Source: a virus
Length of the DNA: 45,652 nucleotides
Reading direction: 5' to 3' (one strand)
Virus record (IMG/VR): IMGVR_UViG_3300034108_000189
Span: 1-45,652 of that record
Shown: positions 39,156 through 45,652 of the stretch, in pieces
Position numbering within the stretch: position 1 is the first letter of the stretch
Layout of the letters: each line of letters opens with the position of its first letter
Program-made: the position numbers and the translations under genes
The notes under the pieces: generated by a model
The model's input: only the letters and a program-made list of their open reading frames with translations
What the model was told of the DNA's origin: nothing
Database searches by the model: none

Positions 39156-39406
39156 AAGAAATATACATGCGTGTCATGCATGAAAATAATGGTCAGGTTC
39201 CAGAAGAAATGACTATTGCAGATATGGCTCACATGAAAGAATTAGAAATTTATAATTGGGAAGAGTATGAAAGAGAACAAGAGAAAATTAGAGTATTCAG
39301 AAGTAAACAAGAGAATTCAAGAGAGATTGTCAAAGTTGCACAAACAAGAGAATACTGGGAAAAAGAACTCTATGCGGGTAAAATTAGGAGACTTAAAAAG
39401 GATTAA
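39152..39406 (+). CDS. Charged helical protein, 84 residues
   Basis: Begins MKEIYMRVMHENNGQVPEEM; highly charged helices follow (WEEYEREQEKIRVFRSKQEN). The ATG at 39152 overlaps the preceding TGA (ATGA). The function is unknown. Confidence 0.5.
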   Translation: MKEIYMRVMHENNGQVPEEMTIADMAHMKELEIYNWEEYEREQEKIRVFRSKQENSREIVKVAQTREYWEKELYAGKIRRLKKD

Positions 39407-39408
39407 CA

Positions 39409-39606
39409 ATGAAGAAGGTGACTAGTAGAAGTTTGAATAATATGGTTGTGCTCTCCATGGGTATGATTATAGGTATGTTTGTAATAGGTCTTACAAAGCC
39501 TAGGTACAACAAAGTTAAGACTGTTTATACTTATGTAAAGGTTCCGGATTGGAGTTCTGAGAAGAATCCTAGAAAGATTGCATACTATGAGCACCTGGCA
39601 AGATGA
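39409..39606 (+). CDS. Membrane-anchored small protein, 65 residues
   Basis: Begins MKKVTSRSLNNMVVLSMGMI with a hydrophobic helix to about residue 28, then a basic tail (VPDWSSEKNPRKIAYYEHLAR). Starts 2 bases after the preceding stop and overlaps the next start as ATGA. Confidence 0.5.
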   Translation: MKKVTSRSLNNMVVLSMGMIIGMFVIGLTKPRYNKVKTVYTYVKVPDWSSEKNPRKIAYYEHLAR

Positions 39607-39803
39607 AACACTTTATTAAATATACCTTGGTATGGATAAGCCAAAACTTGTCCATACCTTTTTGGATGGTGGGTCATGTACACTTAAGTGTAAATGTCTA
39701 TCAAGACATACATGAAATACTTATGTCCTTGGGTATGAATATAATTGTGGCAGTAGGATTTATTATTGATTATAAAGATTCAAAAAATGATAACAATATT
39801 TAG
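39603..39803 (+). CDS. Small membrane protein, 66 residues
   Basis: Begins MKHFIKYTLVWISQNLSIPF; hydrophobic segments at about 8-26 and 42-58 (LMSLGMNIIVAVGFIIDY). A short charged end (KDSKNDNNI) overlaps the zincin gene by 17 bases. Unrecognised. Confidence 0.48.
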   Translation: MKHFIKYTLVWISQNLSIPFWMVGHVHLSVNVYQDIHEILMSLGMNIIVAVGFIIDYKDSKNDNNI

Positions 39804-40176
39804 AGGAGCATATTTGCTTATGTTAAGTTACAATCCCTGTGATGTATTTACTTACTTTAATGTAGAAGGAACTCATGGTCTTAATATTATAGACTGTGAA
39901 GCACACCCAAACACAACAGATAGTGCATACATAGCAGGTTGGAGTAATTTTATACCTAAAGAATCTGGTGAGTATACAGATGATGACCCAAGATTTGTGT
40001 TTATTAATCTTTCAAGATGTACAGATTCAGTCAGTACTTTTGGATTGATAATGCATGAGTTAATGCATCAATCATTTGCATTACATAACTTTGATGTAGA
40101 TAAAGAAGAAGAAATTATTACATGGGCAGAAGAAGAAGCTTATGAAGTATTTAAAATTGTTCAAAATGAAAAATAA
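39787..40176 (+). CDS. Zincin metalloprotease-like protein
   Basis: A 129-residue protein with HELMH at residues 90-94, the HExxH zinc-binding motif, preceded by a hydrophobic GLIM. The following helix carries several acidic residues (KEEEIITWAEEEAYE), one of which (about E116) may be the third zinc ligand. The rest is not matched to a named peptidase family. A substrate is not known. An in-frame ATG at 39823 is a possible later start. Overlaps the next gene by 11 bases. Confidence 0.58.
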   Translation: MITIFRGAYLLMLSYNPCDVFTYFNVEGTHGLNIIDCEAHPNTTDSAYIAGWSNFIPKESGEYTDDDPRFVFINLSRCTDSVSTFGLIMHELMHQSFALHNFDVDKEEEIITWAEEEAYEVFKIVQNEK

Positions 40177-40369
40177 AGCAGGAGTAGTTCTAATAACATT
40201 ACTACCAATTATATTATGGGGATTAGCCCTTTTTGGAGAAATTAGATGCATATACAAAATGTGTACATGCAATTGGGAACCGGTTGGTAAAGCTGAGATA
40301 GTTTATACTGTAGGTACATTTACAGGTGCAGGCGTTGTAATTGGATATCTTAATATTGAAGATAAGTGA
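40166..40369 (+). CDS. Two-pass membrane protein, 67 residues
   Basis: Begins MKNKAGVVLITLLPIILWGL; helices at about 6-24 and 49-63 (TVGTFTGAGVVIGYL), with a cysteine-containing loop (KMCTCNWEPVG). Overlaps the zincin gene by 11 bases. Unrecognised. Confidence 0.5.
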   Translation: MKNKAGVVLITLLPIILWGLALFGEIRCIYKMCTCNWEPVGKAEIVYTVGTFTGAGVVIGYLNIEDK

Positions 40370-40391
40370 AAACCTTTAAACAACAAGAACA

Positions 40392-40514
40392 ATGAAACTA
40401 AACAAAGACGACCGTAGAGAGGAGATGAATGGTTATGGAACTATAATCCTAGCAGGAGTATTATCATTAGTATTTATTGGTGTGCTACTATGTGCACTTT
40501 TTAATTTATTTTAA
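40392..40514 (+). CDS. Tiny membrane protein, 40 residues
   Basis: The frame from the ATG at 40392 encodes MKLNKDDRREEMNGYGTIIL and a single membrane helix (ILAGVLSLVFIGVLLCALF). Positive and charged residues precede the helix as in real tail-out membrane peptides. The next gene starts 1 base after its stop, supporting it as a true gene. Confidence 0.5.
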   Translation: MKLNKDDRREEMNGYGTIILAGVLSLVFIGVLLCALFNLF

Positions 40515-40515
40515 C

Positions 40516-40605
40516 ATGGAAAACTATCCAAAATGGGTAAACAATCTTGTTTACTTTTTAGCCGGAATTGGCTTTGGTCATATTTTATTTAATTTTATAC
40601 TCTAA
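40516..40605 (+). CDS. Tiny membrane protein, 29 residues
   Basis: The frame 40516-40605 encodes MENYPKWVNNLVYFLAGIGF then GHILFNFIL. It fills the gap between two genes with 1-base and 3-base spacing. It is short enough that it could be chance, but an uninterrupted hydrophobic peptide in tight spacing is suggestive. Confidence 0.4.
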   Translation: MENYPKWVNNLVYFLAGIGFGHILFNFIL

Positions 40606-40608
40606 GTT

Positions 40609-40800
40609 ATGCCTGATTTAACAATGTGTGAGGGTGCTGATTGTCCATTAAGGGAGACATGCTATAGATATAAAGCTACAGAAAGTGAATTTAGACAGTC
40701 ATATTTCTCTGATCTGCCTTATAATAAAGAAGAAGAGAAATGTGATTATTATTTTCCAACTAAACTTATGGACAATGGGAAAAATAATACTAGAATTTGA
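40609..40800 (+). CDS. Small conserved cysteine protein, 63 residues
   Basis: Begins MPDLTMCEGADCPLRETCYR. The pattern C-x4-CPLRxxCYRYKA, then QSYF...PY...EEKCDYY, is familiar in small proteins of Bacteroidota phages. The four cysteines probably bind zinc or an iron-sulfur cluster. The function is unknown. Confidence 0.62.
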   Translation: MPDLTMCEGADCPLRETCYRYKATESEFRQSYFSDLPYNKEEEKCDYYFPTKLMDNGKNNTRI

Positions 40801-41011
40801 CTCTTCTGAGGAAAAAGATGATGCTAGAACAGCACTAGATGCCTATAAATGGAGAGGTGTTGCTTGGGATCTTGATCAAGAACTTAGAAAGGTTGTTAAG
40901 TATGGACGTATTGATAACAGAGAAGCTACTACAGAAGAAATTGAAGCTGCTGAAAAAATGAGAGAAGAATTAAGAAGGATCTTAGAAGATTATAACCTAA
41001 ACCTAGAATGA
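40775..41011 (+). CDS. Conserved small phage protein, 78 residues
   Basis: Begins MGKIILEFDSSEEKDDARTA, then ALDAYKWRGVAWDLDQELRK. The helical pattern with W and D-L-D-Q-x-L-R-K is seen in many phage proteins of unknown function. Overlaps the preceding gene by 26 bases and the next by 4 bases (ATGA). Confidence 0.6.
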   Translation: MGKIILEFDSSEEKDDARTALDAYKWRGVAWDLDQELRKVVKYGRIDNREATTEEIEAAEKMREELRRILEDYNLNLE

Positions 41012-41190
41012 TGAGTGTAAATAAGAAAGACTACAAGATTGTAGAAGTAACACATGGTTTTCAAACCAAGTATGCTGTAAAGAAGAAAGTTTTCTGGATC
41101 TTCTGGAAAACAGTAAAGAACAATGCAGGATTTGATATAGAGTATGATACTAAGAGAGCAGCTCAGTCATATATCAATTTCCTAAAGTGA
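41008..41190 (+). CDS. Small basic protein, 60 residues
   Basis: Begins MMSVNKKDYKIVEVTHGFQT; short beta-rich basic protein (YAVKKKVFWIFWKTVKNN) with a C-terminal helix. Its start overlaps the previous stop. Unrecognised. Confidence 0.52.
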   Translation: MMSVNKKDYKIVEVTHGFQTKYAVKKKVFWIFWKTVKNNAGFDIEYDTKRAAQSYINFLK

Positions 41191-41236
41191 CCAATTCTAC
41201 AGAAATGTTAGGAAAAGTGCAGCGGATTAAGAAATT

Positions 41237-42106
41237 ATGAGTGTTGTAGAAGAAGTCACTAGAAAAAGTATGATTATTAGACCAAGTGGGAGGAGCACTG
41301 ATTACATTGCTCCTTCTTTTGGTCATGGCTGTTTGTATAACTGTACTTACTGTTATATGAAGAGACATAAGCCGGAAGGATTGACCATAGCTAAGAATAC
41401 TATGGATATCCTGACAGAAATCAATTCCCATGCATTCTTTGCAGATGTAGAGAAACCAAATCAAACTGGAGATTACATTACATATGATATCAGTTGTAAT
41501 GAGGACTTTGCTCTACATGCTAAGTATCATGACTGGGAAACAATCTTTAAGTTCTTTAGAGATCATCCACTTGCTATGGGTTCATTTGCTACTAAGTATG
41601 TGAATAGAGATCTACTTGCACTTAATCCTGAGGGTAAAGTTAGAATTAGATTTAGTCTAATGCCAGTTGATTTGCAGAGGGTTCTTGAACCTCATACAAG
41701 TAGTATTATTGAAAGACTCATGGCTATACCAATGTTTTTAAATGCTGGTTATGATGTGCACTTAAACTTTAGTCCTGTTATTGTACATGATAATTGGTTA
41801 CAGCATTATATGAGCTTGTTTAACACTGTAGACAGAATAGCCAAAACACACGGCTGGGCTGATGATAGAGTTAAAGCTGAAGTAATCTTTTTAACTCATA
41901 ATGAAGAGAAGCATAGATACAATGTGGAACACAAGTTGCCAGGTGAAGAGTTTCTTTGGACACCTAAGATACAAGAAGGTAAGATATCTCAGTATGGTGG
42001 TAGAAATGTAAGGTATGAGCATAATAGAAAGGCAGACTACATAAAACAGCTTATTCAAATACATGATGGAATCATTCCTTGGAATACCGTCAGATACATC
42101 TTTTAA
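41237..42106 (+). CDS. Radical SAM enzyme, spore photoproduct lyase-like
   Basis: A 289-residue protein. GCLYNCTYCY contains the C-x3-C-x2-C cluster site (C32, C36, C39) for a 4Fe-4S cluster that cleaves S-adenosylmethionine. Later VRIRFSLMPVDLQ, LEPHTSSIIERL and AGYDVHLNFSPVI match spore photoproduct lyase family proteins, which repair the thymine dimer spore photoproduct. In phage it may repair UV-damaged DNA; the substrate could differ. UDG lies nearby. The enzyme-family match is from memory. Confidence 0.75.
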   Translation: MSVVEEVTRKSMIIRPSGRSTDYIAPSFGHGCLYNCTYCYMKRHKPEGLTIAKNTMDILTEINSHAFFADVEKPNQTGDYITYDISCNEDFALHAKYHDWETIFKFFRDHPLAMGSFATKYVNRDLLALNPEGKVRIRFSLMPVDLQRVLEPHTSSIIERLMAIPMFLNAGYDVHLNFSPVIVHDNWLQHYMSLFNTVDRIAKTHGWADDRVKAEVIFLTHNEEKHRYNVEHKLPGEEFLWTPKIQEGKISQYGGRNVRYEHNRKADYIKQLIQIHDGIIPWNTVRYIF

Positions 42107-42107
42107 A

Positions 42108-42521
42108 ATGGAAAAGAAAATAATGGATGAAATGCTGGCATTGTCAGCAGATATTGCAAAAGAGCATTATGAATTGACAGATAATGTAGATAGAAACTTA
42201 AACTATCTGTGGTATATGTACCATAAGGGTAGTAAAGTTGGGACATTCCGTCCTTTTGTATACATGGCAGAGTTACAACTGCTGAAGAGAATGGGCTACA
42301 TTAATGATGCTGAGATAAAGAACATGATTGCAATGTTAGAATCTTCAGATGAAGAGAACCTACATATGGTTACTCTATCAATTAAGAGCTTTAGAGATCT
42401 AAGAATTCTAGAACATGGTGAGTATAGTAAGGTGAACCAGGTCTATTGGAAGATTGCCAAGGACTATCCACATGAAATACTTAACCATGAAGTATTTATG
42501 CAGACAATGGCAGCTAAGTAA
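42108..42521 (+). CDS. Hypothetical helical protein, 137 residues
   Basis: Begins MEKKIMDEMLALSADIAKEH. Mostly helical, with RNLNYLWYMYHKG and KSFRDLRILEHGE. It starts 1 base after the radical SAM stop, with no gap, and shares one base with the next start, so it is in the same unit. Unrecognised. Confidence 0.58.
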   Translation: MEKKIMDEMLALSADIAKEHYELTDNVDRNLNYLWYMYHKGSKVGTFRPFVYMAELQLLKRMGYINDAEIKNMIAMLESSDEENLHMVTLSIKSFRDLRILEHGEYSKVNQVYWKIAKDYPHEILNHEVFMQTMAAK

Positions 42522-42688
42522 TGGCAAATGTAGTAGTAGAACACATAGTAAAGGAAATAAGATTGGATAATAAGGACATAGAAATTATGAGTCCAAAAAT
42601 TATAGCCGGTTATGTGATGTATAAGTACAAGTGTAGTCCTTATTTAGCTAAACAAATTGCTAAAAAATTAACAGATGACAGAAGGTGA
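42521..42688 (+). CDS. Small helical protein, 55 residues
   Basis: The frame from the ATG at 42521 to the TGA at 42688 encodes MANVVVEHIVKEIRLDNKDI onward to KLTDDRR. The start shares one base with the preceding TAA, and the end overlaps the next gene by 14 bases. Probably a real small gene; no family is recognised. Confidence 0.5.
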   Translation: MANVVVEHIVKEIRLDNKDIEIMSPKIIAGYVMYKYKCSPYLAKQIAKKLTDDRR

Positions 42689-42926
42689 TTTAACAAGTCT
42701 TGGGTTTAATAAAGTAGAAATTAAACATGAAGACAGTCAAAATGGATATGATTACTACTATTATACCCTTGAGGTATTTAATGGTCTAACTCTTTGTTCA
42801 GTAGACAGTGACAGGATAGATGATGATGGTTGGGTTGTTACCAATATGGAGTGGCCCGAACAGTTTAAACTTCAAACTCCACTTGAGATTGTAAGTTTTC
42901 TTGAAAGTGTAGGCTACCAGAAGTAA
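42675..42926 (+). CDS. Hypothetical protein, 83 residues
   Basis: Begins MTEGDLTSLGFNKVEIKHED. Acidic, with a beta-rich core (YYYYTLEVFNGLTLCSVDSD) and a C-terminal helix (PLEIVSFLESVGYQK). Resembles small proteins found in several phages; no function known. Confidence 0.52.
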   Translation: MTEGDLTSLGFNKVEIKHEDSQNGYDYYYYTLEVFNGLTLCSVDSDRIDDDGWVVTNMEWPEQFKLQTPLEIVSFLESVGYQK

Positions 42927-42948
42927 TAACACATTAAAGAATGAGAAT

Positions 42949-43320
42949 ATGTTTACTGTAAAATTAATTAAACGTGATGGTAAGTTAGTTTACCCTGATG
43001 ATAAATCAAAATTGAACTATCAGATTTTCTTAGATAAACTATCTGATGGACAACAAGTTGAGGTGTTTATGGGACTCACATCAGATGATGGTTCTGTAGC
43101 ACAATTAGCTAAAGTCCATGCTTGTATACGTGAGTTAGCCAAAGAATCCGGCTACACATTTGATGAAATGAAAACTATTATAAAGCAGCACTCTGGTCTG
43201 TGTTATGACGCAGATGGTGCTGAATACTGTAAGTCTTTTGCAGACTGTAGTAAAATGGAATTAGTACTAGCTATTGAAGCTTGTATACAAATAGGAAAGG
43301 AATTTAACATCAGTTTTTAG
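42949..43320 (+). CDS. Conserved phage hypothetical protein, 123 residues
   Basis: Begins MFTVKLIKRDGKLVYPDDKS. The segment VAQLAKVHACIRELAKESGY, then SFADCSKMELVLAIEACIQI, resembles proteins in many phages of unknown function related to DNA recombination or replication accessory roles. Its last 11 bases overlap the opposite-strand gene. Confidence 0.55.
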   Translation: MFTVKLIKRDGKLVYPDDKSKLNYQIFLDKLSDGQQVEVFMGLTSDDGSVAQLAKVHACIRELAKESGYTFDEMKTIIKQHSGLCYDADGAEYCKSFADCSKMELVLAIEACIQIGKEFNISF

Positions 43321-43615
43321 TCTGATCATCAGGTACATCTACCTCTACATCAGCAAACTGATTATTTTCCACGGCTTGTCTTTCTATCTCTGCTAGTAAA
43401 AGAGTTAGTGTATAGAAAGACTGCTCCCAATGAGTCATATCTTTATAGTCTTTGTCCATCAGGCCCTTAAGAACTTCTTCTTTCTTATTATCAGGGTTAT
43501 CAGACACTTTAAATAAGTAGAAGAGCACACTTTTTACCATGAAGTAAAAAGACTTATTAACCTGAACTGATACAAGAGCATCATCTTTGAGCTCCTTGAC
43601 TGTAATTTTAGCCAT
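43310..43615 (-). CDS. Opposite-strand conserved phage protein, 101 residues
   Basis: Begins MAKITVKELKDDALVSVQVN. Soluble and helical, with FYFMVKSVLFYLF in the first half and an acidic end (VEVDVPDDQTKN). It is the only minus-strand gene in this arm, convergent with the upstream gene (11-base overlap), and has its own TATATTTG-like box at 43630. A longer frame opens at 43633, but it would begin inside that box. The function is unknown. Confidence 0.62.
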   Translation of the reverse strand: MAKITVKELKDDALVSVQVNKSFYFMVKSVLFYLFKVSDNPDNKKEEVLKGLMDKDYKDMTHWEQSFYTLTLLLAEIERQAVENNQFADVEVDVPDDQTKN

Positions 43616-43629
43616 TGTAATACTTTTTA

Positions 43630-43641
43630 ACAAATATACAT
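43630..43641 (-). promoter_or_regulatory. Putative promoter for the opposite-strand gene
   Basis: The minus strand reads CATGTATATTTG, ending about 14 bases before the start at 43615. The box is on the divergent side of the UDG start and could influence both genes. Confidence 0.4.
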
Positions 43642-44347
43642 GATTATGAGTAATATACTAGATATTGATGATTATAAACAAAAAATATTTAATAAACTTG
43701 AACCTAGTGGTTGGGGTAGAGTTCTTAAACCTTTTATATTTAGTTTAGAATTTGAGAAGATTCTAACTGAACTATATAGTATGTCCAATAATGGACAAAG
43801 GTTTACTCCTGTACTAAAAGATGTGTTTAGAGCATTTGAAGAATGCCCTTATGACGAATTGAAGGTTGTAATGGTTGGACAAGATCCTTATCCTACACTA
43901 GGTGTAGCAGATGGTATTGCATTTAGTTGTGGTAAATCTGAAAAAGAACAACCCTCTCTAAGGTTTATGCTTGATGAAGTACAAAAGATGTACCCATTCT
44001 ATGATAGACCCTTAGACTTGAAAGTATGGGCTAATCAGGGCATACTCTTGCTTAATACAGCTCTTACAACTGAAGTTGGTAAGATTGGTAAACACTATGA
44101 AATATGGGCTCCATTTACCGCATACTTATTTGATTACTTTAAGAACTTTCACCCGGGATTAGTTTATGTCTACATGGGTAAAAAATCTCAAGAGTGGGCA
44201 GACATGTGTGGAGAAAATTGTACTAAATTTATGGTTTCACATCCTGCAAGTGCTGCATATAACGGTAGCAAGTGGGATTCTAAAGGTGTCTTTCAAGAAG
44301 TATGGACCACAGTTAAACATTTATATAATTATTCAATTCACTGGTAA
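43640..44347 (+). CDS. ung: Uracil-DNA glycosylase, family 1
   Basis: Removes uracil from DNA by base excision. A 235-residue protein with the water-activating motif GQDPYP (80-85, catalytic D82), then ADGIAFS, LLLNTALTTEVG, and the late motif SHPASAAYNG in place of the common HPSPLSA. The length is typical of family 1 enzymes. UDG is a frequent gene in crAss-like phages. It shares one base with the next start (TAATG). The first ATG is used; the second at 43646 is equally likely. Confidence 0.9.
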   Translation: MIMSNILDIDDYKQKIFNKLEPSGWGRVLKPFIFSLEFEKILTELYSMSNNGQRFTPVLKDVFRAFEECPYDELKVVMVGQDPYPTLGVADGIAFSCGKSEKEQPSLRFMLDEVQKMYPFYDRPLDLKVWANQGILLLNTALTTEVGKIGKHYEIWAPFTAYLFDYFKNFHPGLVYVYMGKKSQEWADMCGENCTKFMVSHPASAAYNGSKWDSKGVFQEVWTTVKHLYNYSIHW

Positions 44348-44934
44348 TGCAAGAAGTATTTAACAAACTAATAAAAGCAGGACTTAGTCCTAATGCATTC
44401 TATGTATTGTATTGTATACATAATAAGATTGTACCTAGTGATTTGGTAAATGCATCTATTGAAGTTGCCAGATTGAAATCAGGTAACTATATTACTGATG
44501 ACTTGCAATTGTCAAGTAATAGTCTTATATTTATACAAGAAATTGAGAGCTATTTCAAGAAGTCTAAGAAGAAAACATCTAAAAATCTCATGGGTGATGA
44601 TTTTCTAGATAACATTAAAACTTACAATGAGTGCTTCCCGGCAAGTAAATTGCCAAGTGGTGTTTATGCAAGAGTTAACGTAAAGAGTCTAGAAAATGCA
44701 TTTAGATGGTTCTTTGAAACATTTGACTATTCTTGGGAGACAGTTATTCAAGCTACTGAAAAGTATGTAGAAGAGTATTCTATTAATAGGTACAACTACA
44801 TGCGCAACTCACAGTATTTTATTAGAAAACAGAATACAGATAAAACCTGGGATTCTACTCTAGCAACTTATTGTGATATGATTTCACAAGATGATTATGA
44901 AGCACCTGTATTCTTTAAAGAAAAGATAGTATGA
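44347..44934 (+). CDS. Possible helicase loader / replication initiation protein
   Basis: A 195-residue protein. The N-terminal half (LSPNAFYVLYCIHNKIVPSD) looks like a winged-helix domain. The C-terminal half (ATEKYVEEYSINRYNYMRNS, then QYFIRKQNTDKTW and LATYCDMI) is helical and reminiscent of DnaD-like or phage helicase-loader domains. The position just before a membrane peptide and a DnaB-type helicase supports this. Not a firm family match. Confidence 0.5.
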   Translation: MQEVFNKLIKAGLSPNAFYVLYCIHNKIVPSDLVNASIEVARLKSGNYITDDLQLSSNSLIFIQEIESYFKKSKKKTSKNLMGDDFLDNIKTYNECFPASKLPSGVYARVNVKSLENAFRWFFETFDYSWETVIQATEKYVEEYSINRYNYMRNSQYFIRKQNTDKTWDSTLATYCDMISQDDYEAPVFFKEKIV

Positions 44935-45101
44935 TTAGATTTAAATTGTTCTTTGTTGCATTAACAGGAAGTCTTGTTTCCTGGCTGTTAGTTTATACTC
45001 TACTTATAGAAATGAACTTTGTACAGTTTTTAGCAATAGAGTTTATAGTGGGATTATCTCACTACATCTATAATGATGTAAAAGGTAAATTAACAACATA
45101 A
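44931..45101 (+). CDS. Two-pass membrane protein, 56 residues
   Basis: The frame from the ATG at 44931 overlaps the previous TGA as ATGA and runs to 45101: MIRFKLFFVALTGSLVSWLL, then VYTLLIEMNF, QFLAIEFIVGLSHYIYNDV. Two hydrophobic segments. It may be a membrane anchor for the replisome, but this is only a guess from its neighbours. Confidence 0.52.
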   Translation: MIRFKLFFVALTGSLVSWLLVYTLLIEMNFVQFLAIEFIVGLSHYIYNDVKGKLTT

Positions 45102-45110
45102 TCCAAATGT

Positions 45111-45652
45111 ATGGCAGAATTATTTAACGGTGCCCGGGCTCTGAAGCCTGTGAGTGAGAGAGACGCTCTTAGAAAAGCCCTTCTTAAAATGAAGGCTAGA
45201 AGATCTGGTGAGCTTAAGTCACTCAAAAGTTCATGGCCCAAATTTAATGATGCCTTCTGTGATGGATTGGAATGGAGAACTATCACCGTAGTTGGTGCTA
45301 GACCGGGAACAGGTAAAACTTTATTTATGGAACAGTTGATCTCTGATATTATTGAGGAAAATAAAGATCATAAGTTTAGAGTACTTAAGTTCCAGTTTGA
45401 AATGCTTGATGAGACCAATGGTATTAGAAAGCTGAGTCTGAATACTGCTTCTGATTACAATACATTAATGAGCAAGGGGGAACCCGTGGATAAGGATCTA
45501 TACTTAAGATGCGTACAGTACTATGAGCAAACTGCCGAGACTGATGTCATAGATGTAGTATATGATCCGTGTACCGTTGATGAGATGTGTGCTACCATAC
45601 ATTACTATATGGAAAAACACAAGGATGAAAATGGTAACTACACAAATGCTCT
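45111..45652 (+). CDS. DnaB-type replicative helicase, 3' end outside window
   Basis: An open frame of at least 180 codons begins at the ATG at 45111 (MAELFNGARALKPVSERDAL). The Walker A motif is GARPGTGKT (62-70), followed by KFQFEML at the position of the FSLEM-like motif 1a of SF4 helicases. Only the RecA-like ATPase domain is visible; the DnaB N-terminal domain seems shortened. A T7 gp4-like or crAss-like DnaB helicase is likely. It is next to the possible loader and UDG. Confidence 0.82.
   Translation, partial: MAELFNGARALKPVSERDALRKALLKMKARRSGELKSLKSSWPKFNDAFCDGLEWRTITVVGARPGTGKTLFMEQLISDIIEENKDHKFRVLKFQFEMLDETNGIRKLSLNTASDYNTLMSKGEPVDKDLYLRCVQYYEQTAETDVIDVVYDPCTVDEMCATIHYYMEKHKDENGNYTNA

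Noticed and set aside
41174-41464. A minus-strand frame opposite the start of the radical SAM gene.
   Set aside because: It overlaps the C-x3-C-x2-C coding segment on the other strand and shows no domain or promoter.
45068-45286. A minus-strand frame opposite the start of the DnaB-type helicase.
   Set aside because: The Walker A-containing frame on the plus strand is decisive.

Overview
The window looks like part of one tailed-phage genome (dsDNA, AT-rich, genes packed end to end) infecting a member of the Bacteroidota. The phage call rests on a terminase large subunit, portal, scaffold and major capsid cluster, a lysis region and a giant tail fibre. The host call rests on weak or absent Shine-Dalgarno sequences, TATATTTG-like promoter boxes, an M15 endolysin and an arabinofuranosidase-B-type lectin domain. 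The order terminase, portal, scaffold, capsid, together with the very long portal, a PD-(D/E)XK nuclease and an IHF-like protein next to terminase, and UDG plus helicases in the other arm, resembles crAss-like phages (Crassvirales). That is recognition from memory and was not aligned.

Left arm (1-28683, all minus strand). Reading in the direction of transcription, from the centre outwards: a conserved hypothetical gene, a SET-domain protein, a small basic protein, a small-gene group with a likely Acb2/Tad1-type cyclic-nucleotide sponge and a DUF3310 protein, four receptor-binding or appendage genes, a 2560-residue collagen-like fibre, a beta-propeller/TPR/FkbM fusion, a run of small membrane and coiled-coil proteins with an M15 endolysin (lysis module), small DNA-binding proteins, a PD-(D/E)XK nuclease, terminase, portal, scaffold and the start of the major capsid gene, which runs off the left edge.

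Switch region (28684-28940). Transcription diverges here across an unusually G/C-rich, hairpin-rich stretch.

Right arm (28940-45652, plus strand apart from one gene). The first 3 kb is an array of one-gene cassettes. Each begins with the same 16-base element (AACATCTTWTTACNTA, 12 copies) and ends with a short hairpin followed by T residues. In most cassettes the stop codon lies inside the loop of that hairpin. Two cassettes contain no gene and instead look like structured RNAs of about 100 nt whose predicted 5' ends both lie exactly 20 nt from the start of the element. After the array come a tRNA-Arg(UCU), a lipoprotein, many small unknown genes, and a replication, repair and host-interaction set: HNH protein, ParB-like protein, SF2 helicase, ClpS-like adaptor, small HTH protein, zincin, spore-photoproduct-lyase-like radical SAM enzyme, uracil-DNA glycosylase, a possible helicase loader and a DnaB-type helicase that runs off the right edge.

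The most unusual items are the promoter/terminator cassette array with its two candidate small RNAs, the collagen-like fibre beside a possible sugar- or methyl-modifying fusion enzyme, a ClpS homologue with the conserved pocket histidine apparently replaced by aspartate, and the candidate Acb2-type anti-defence protein.
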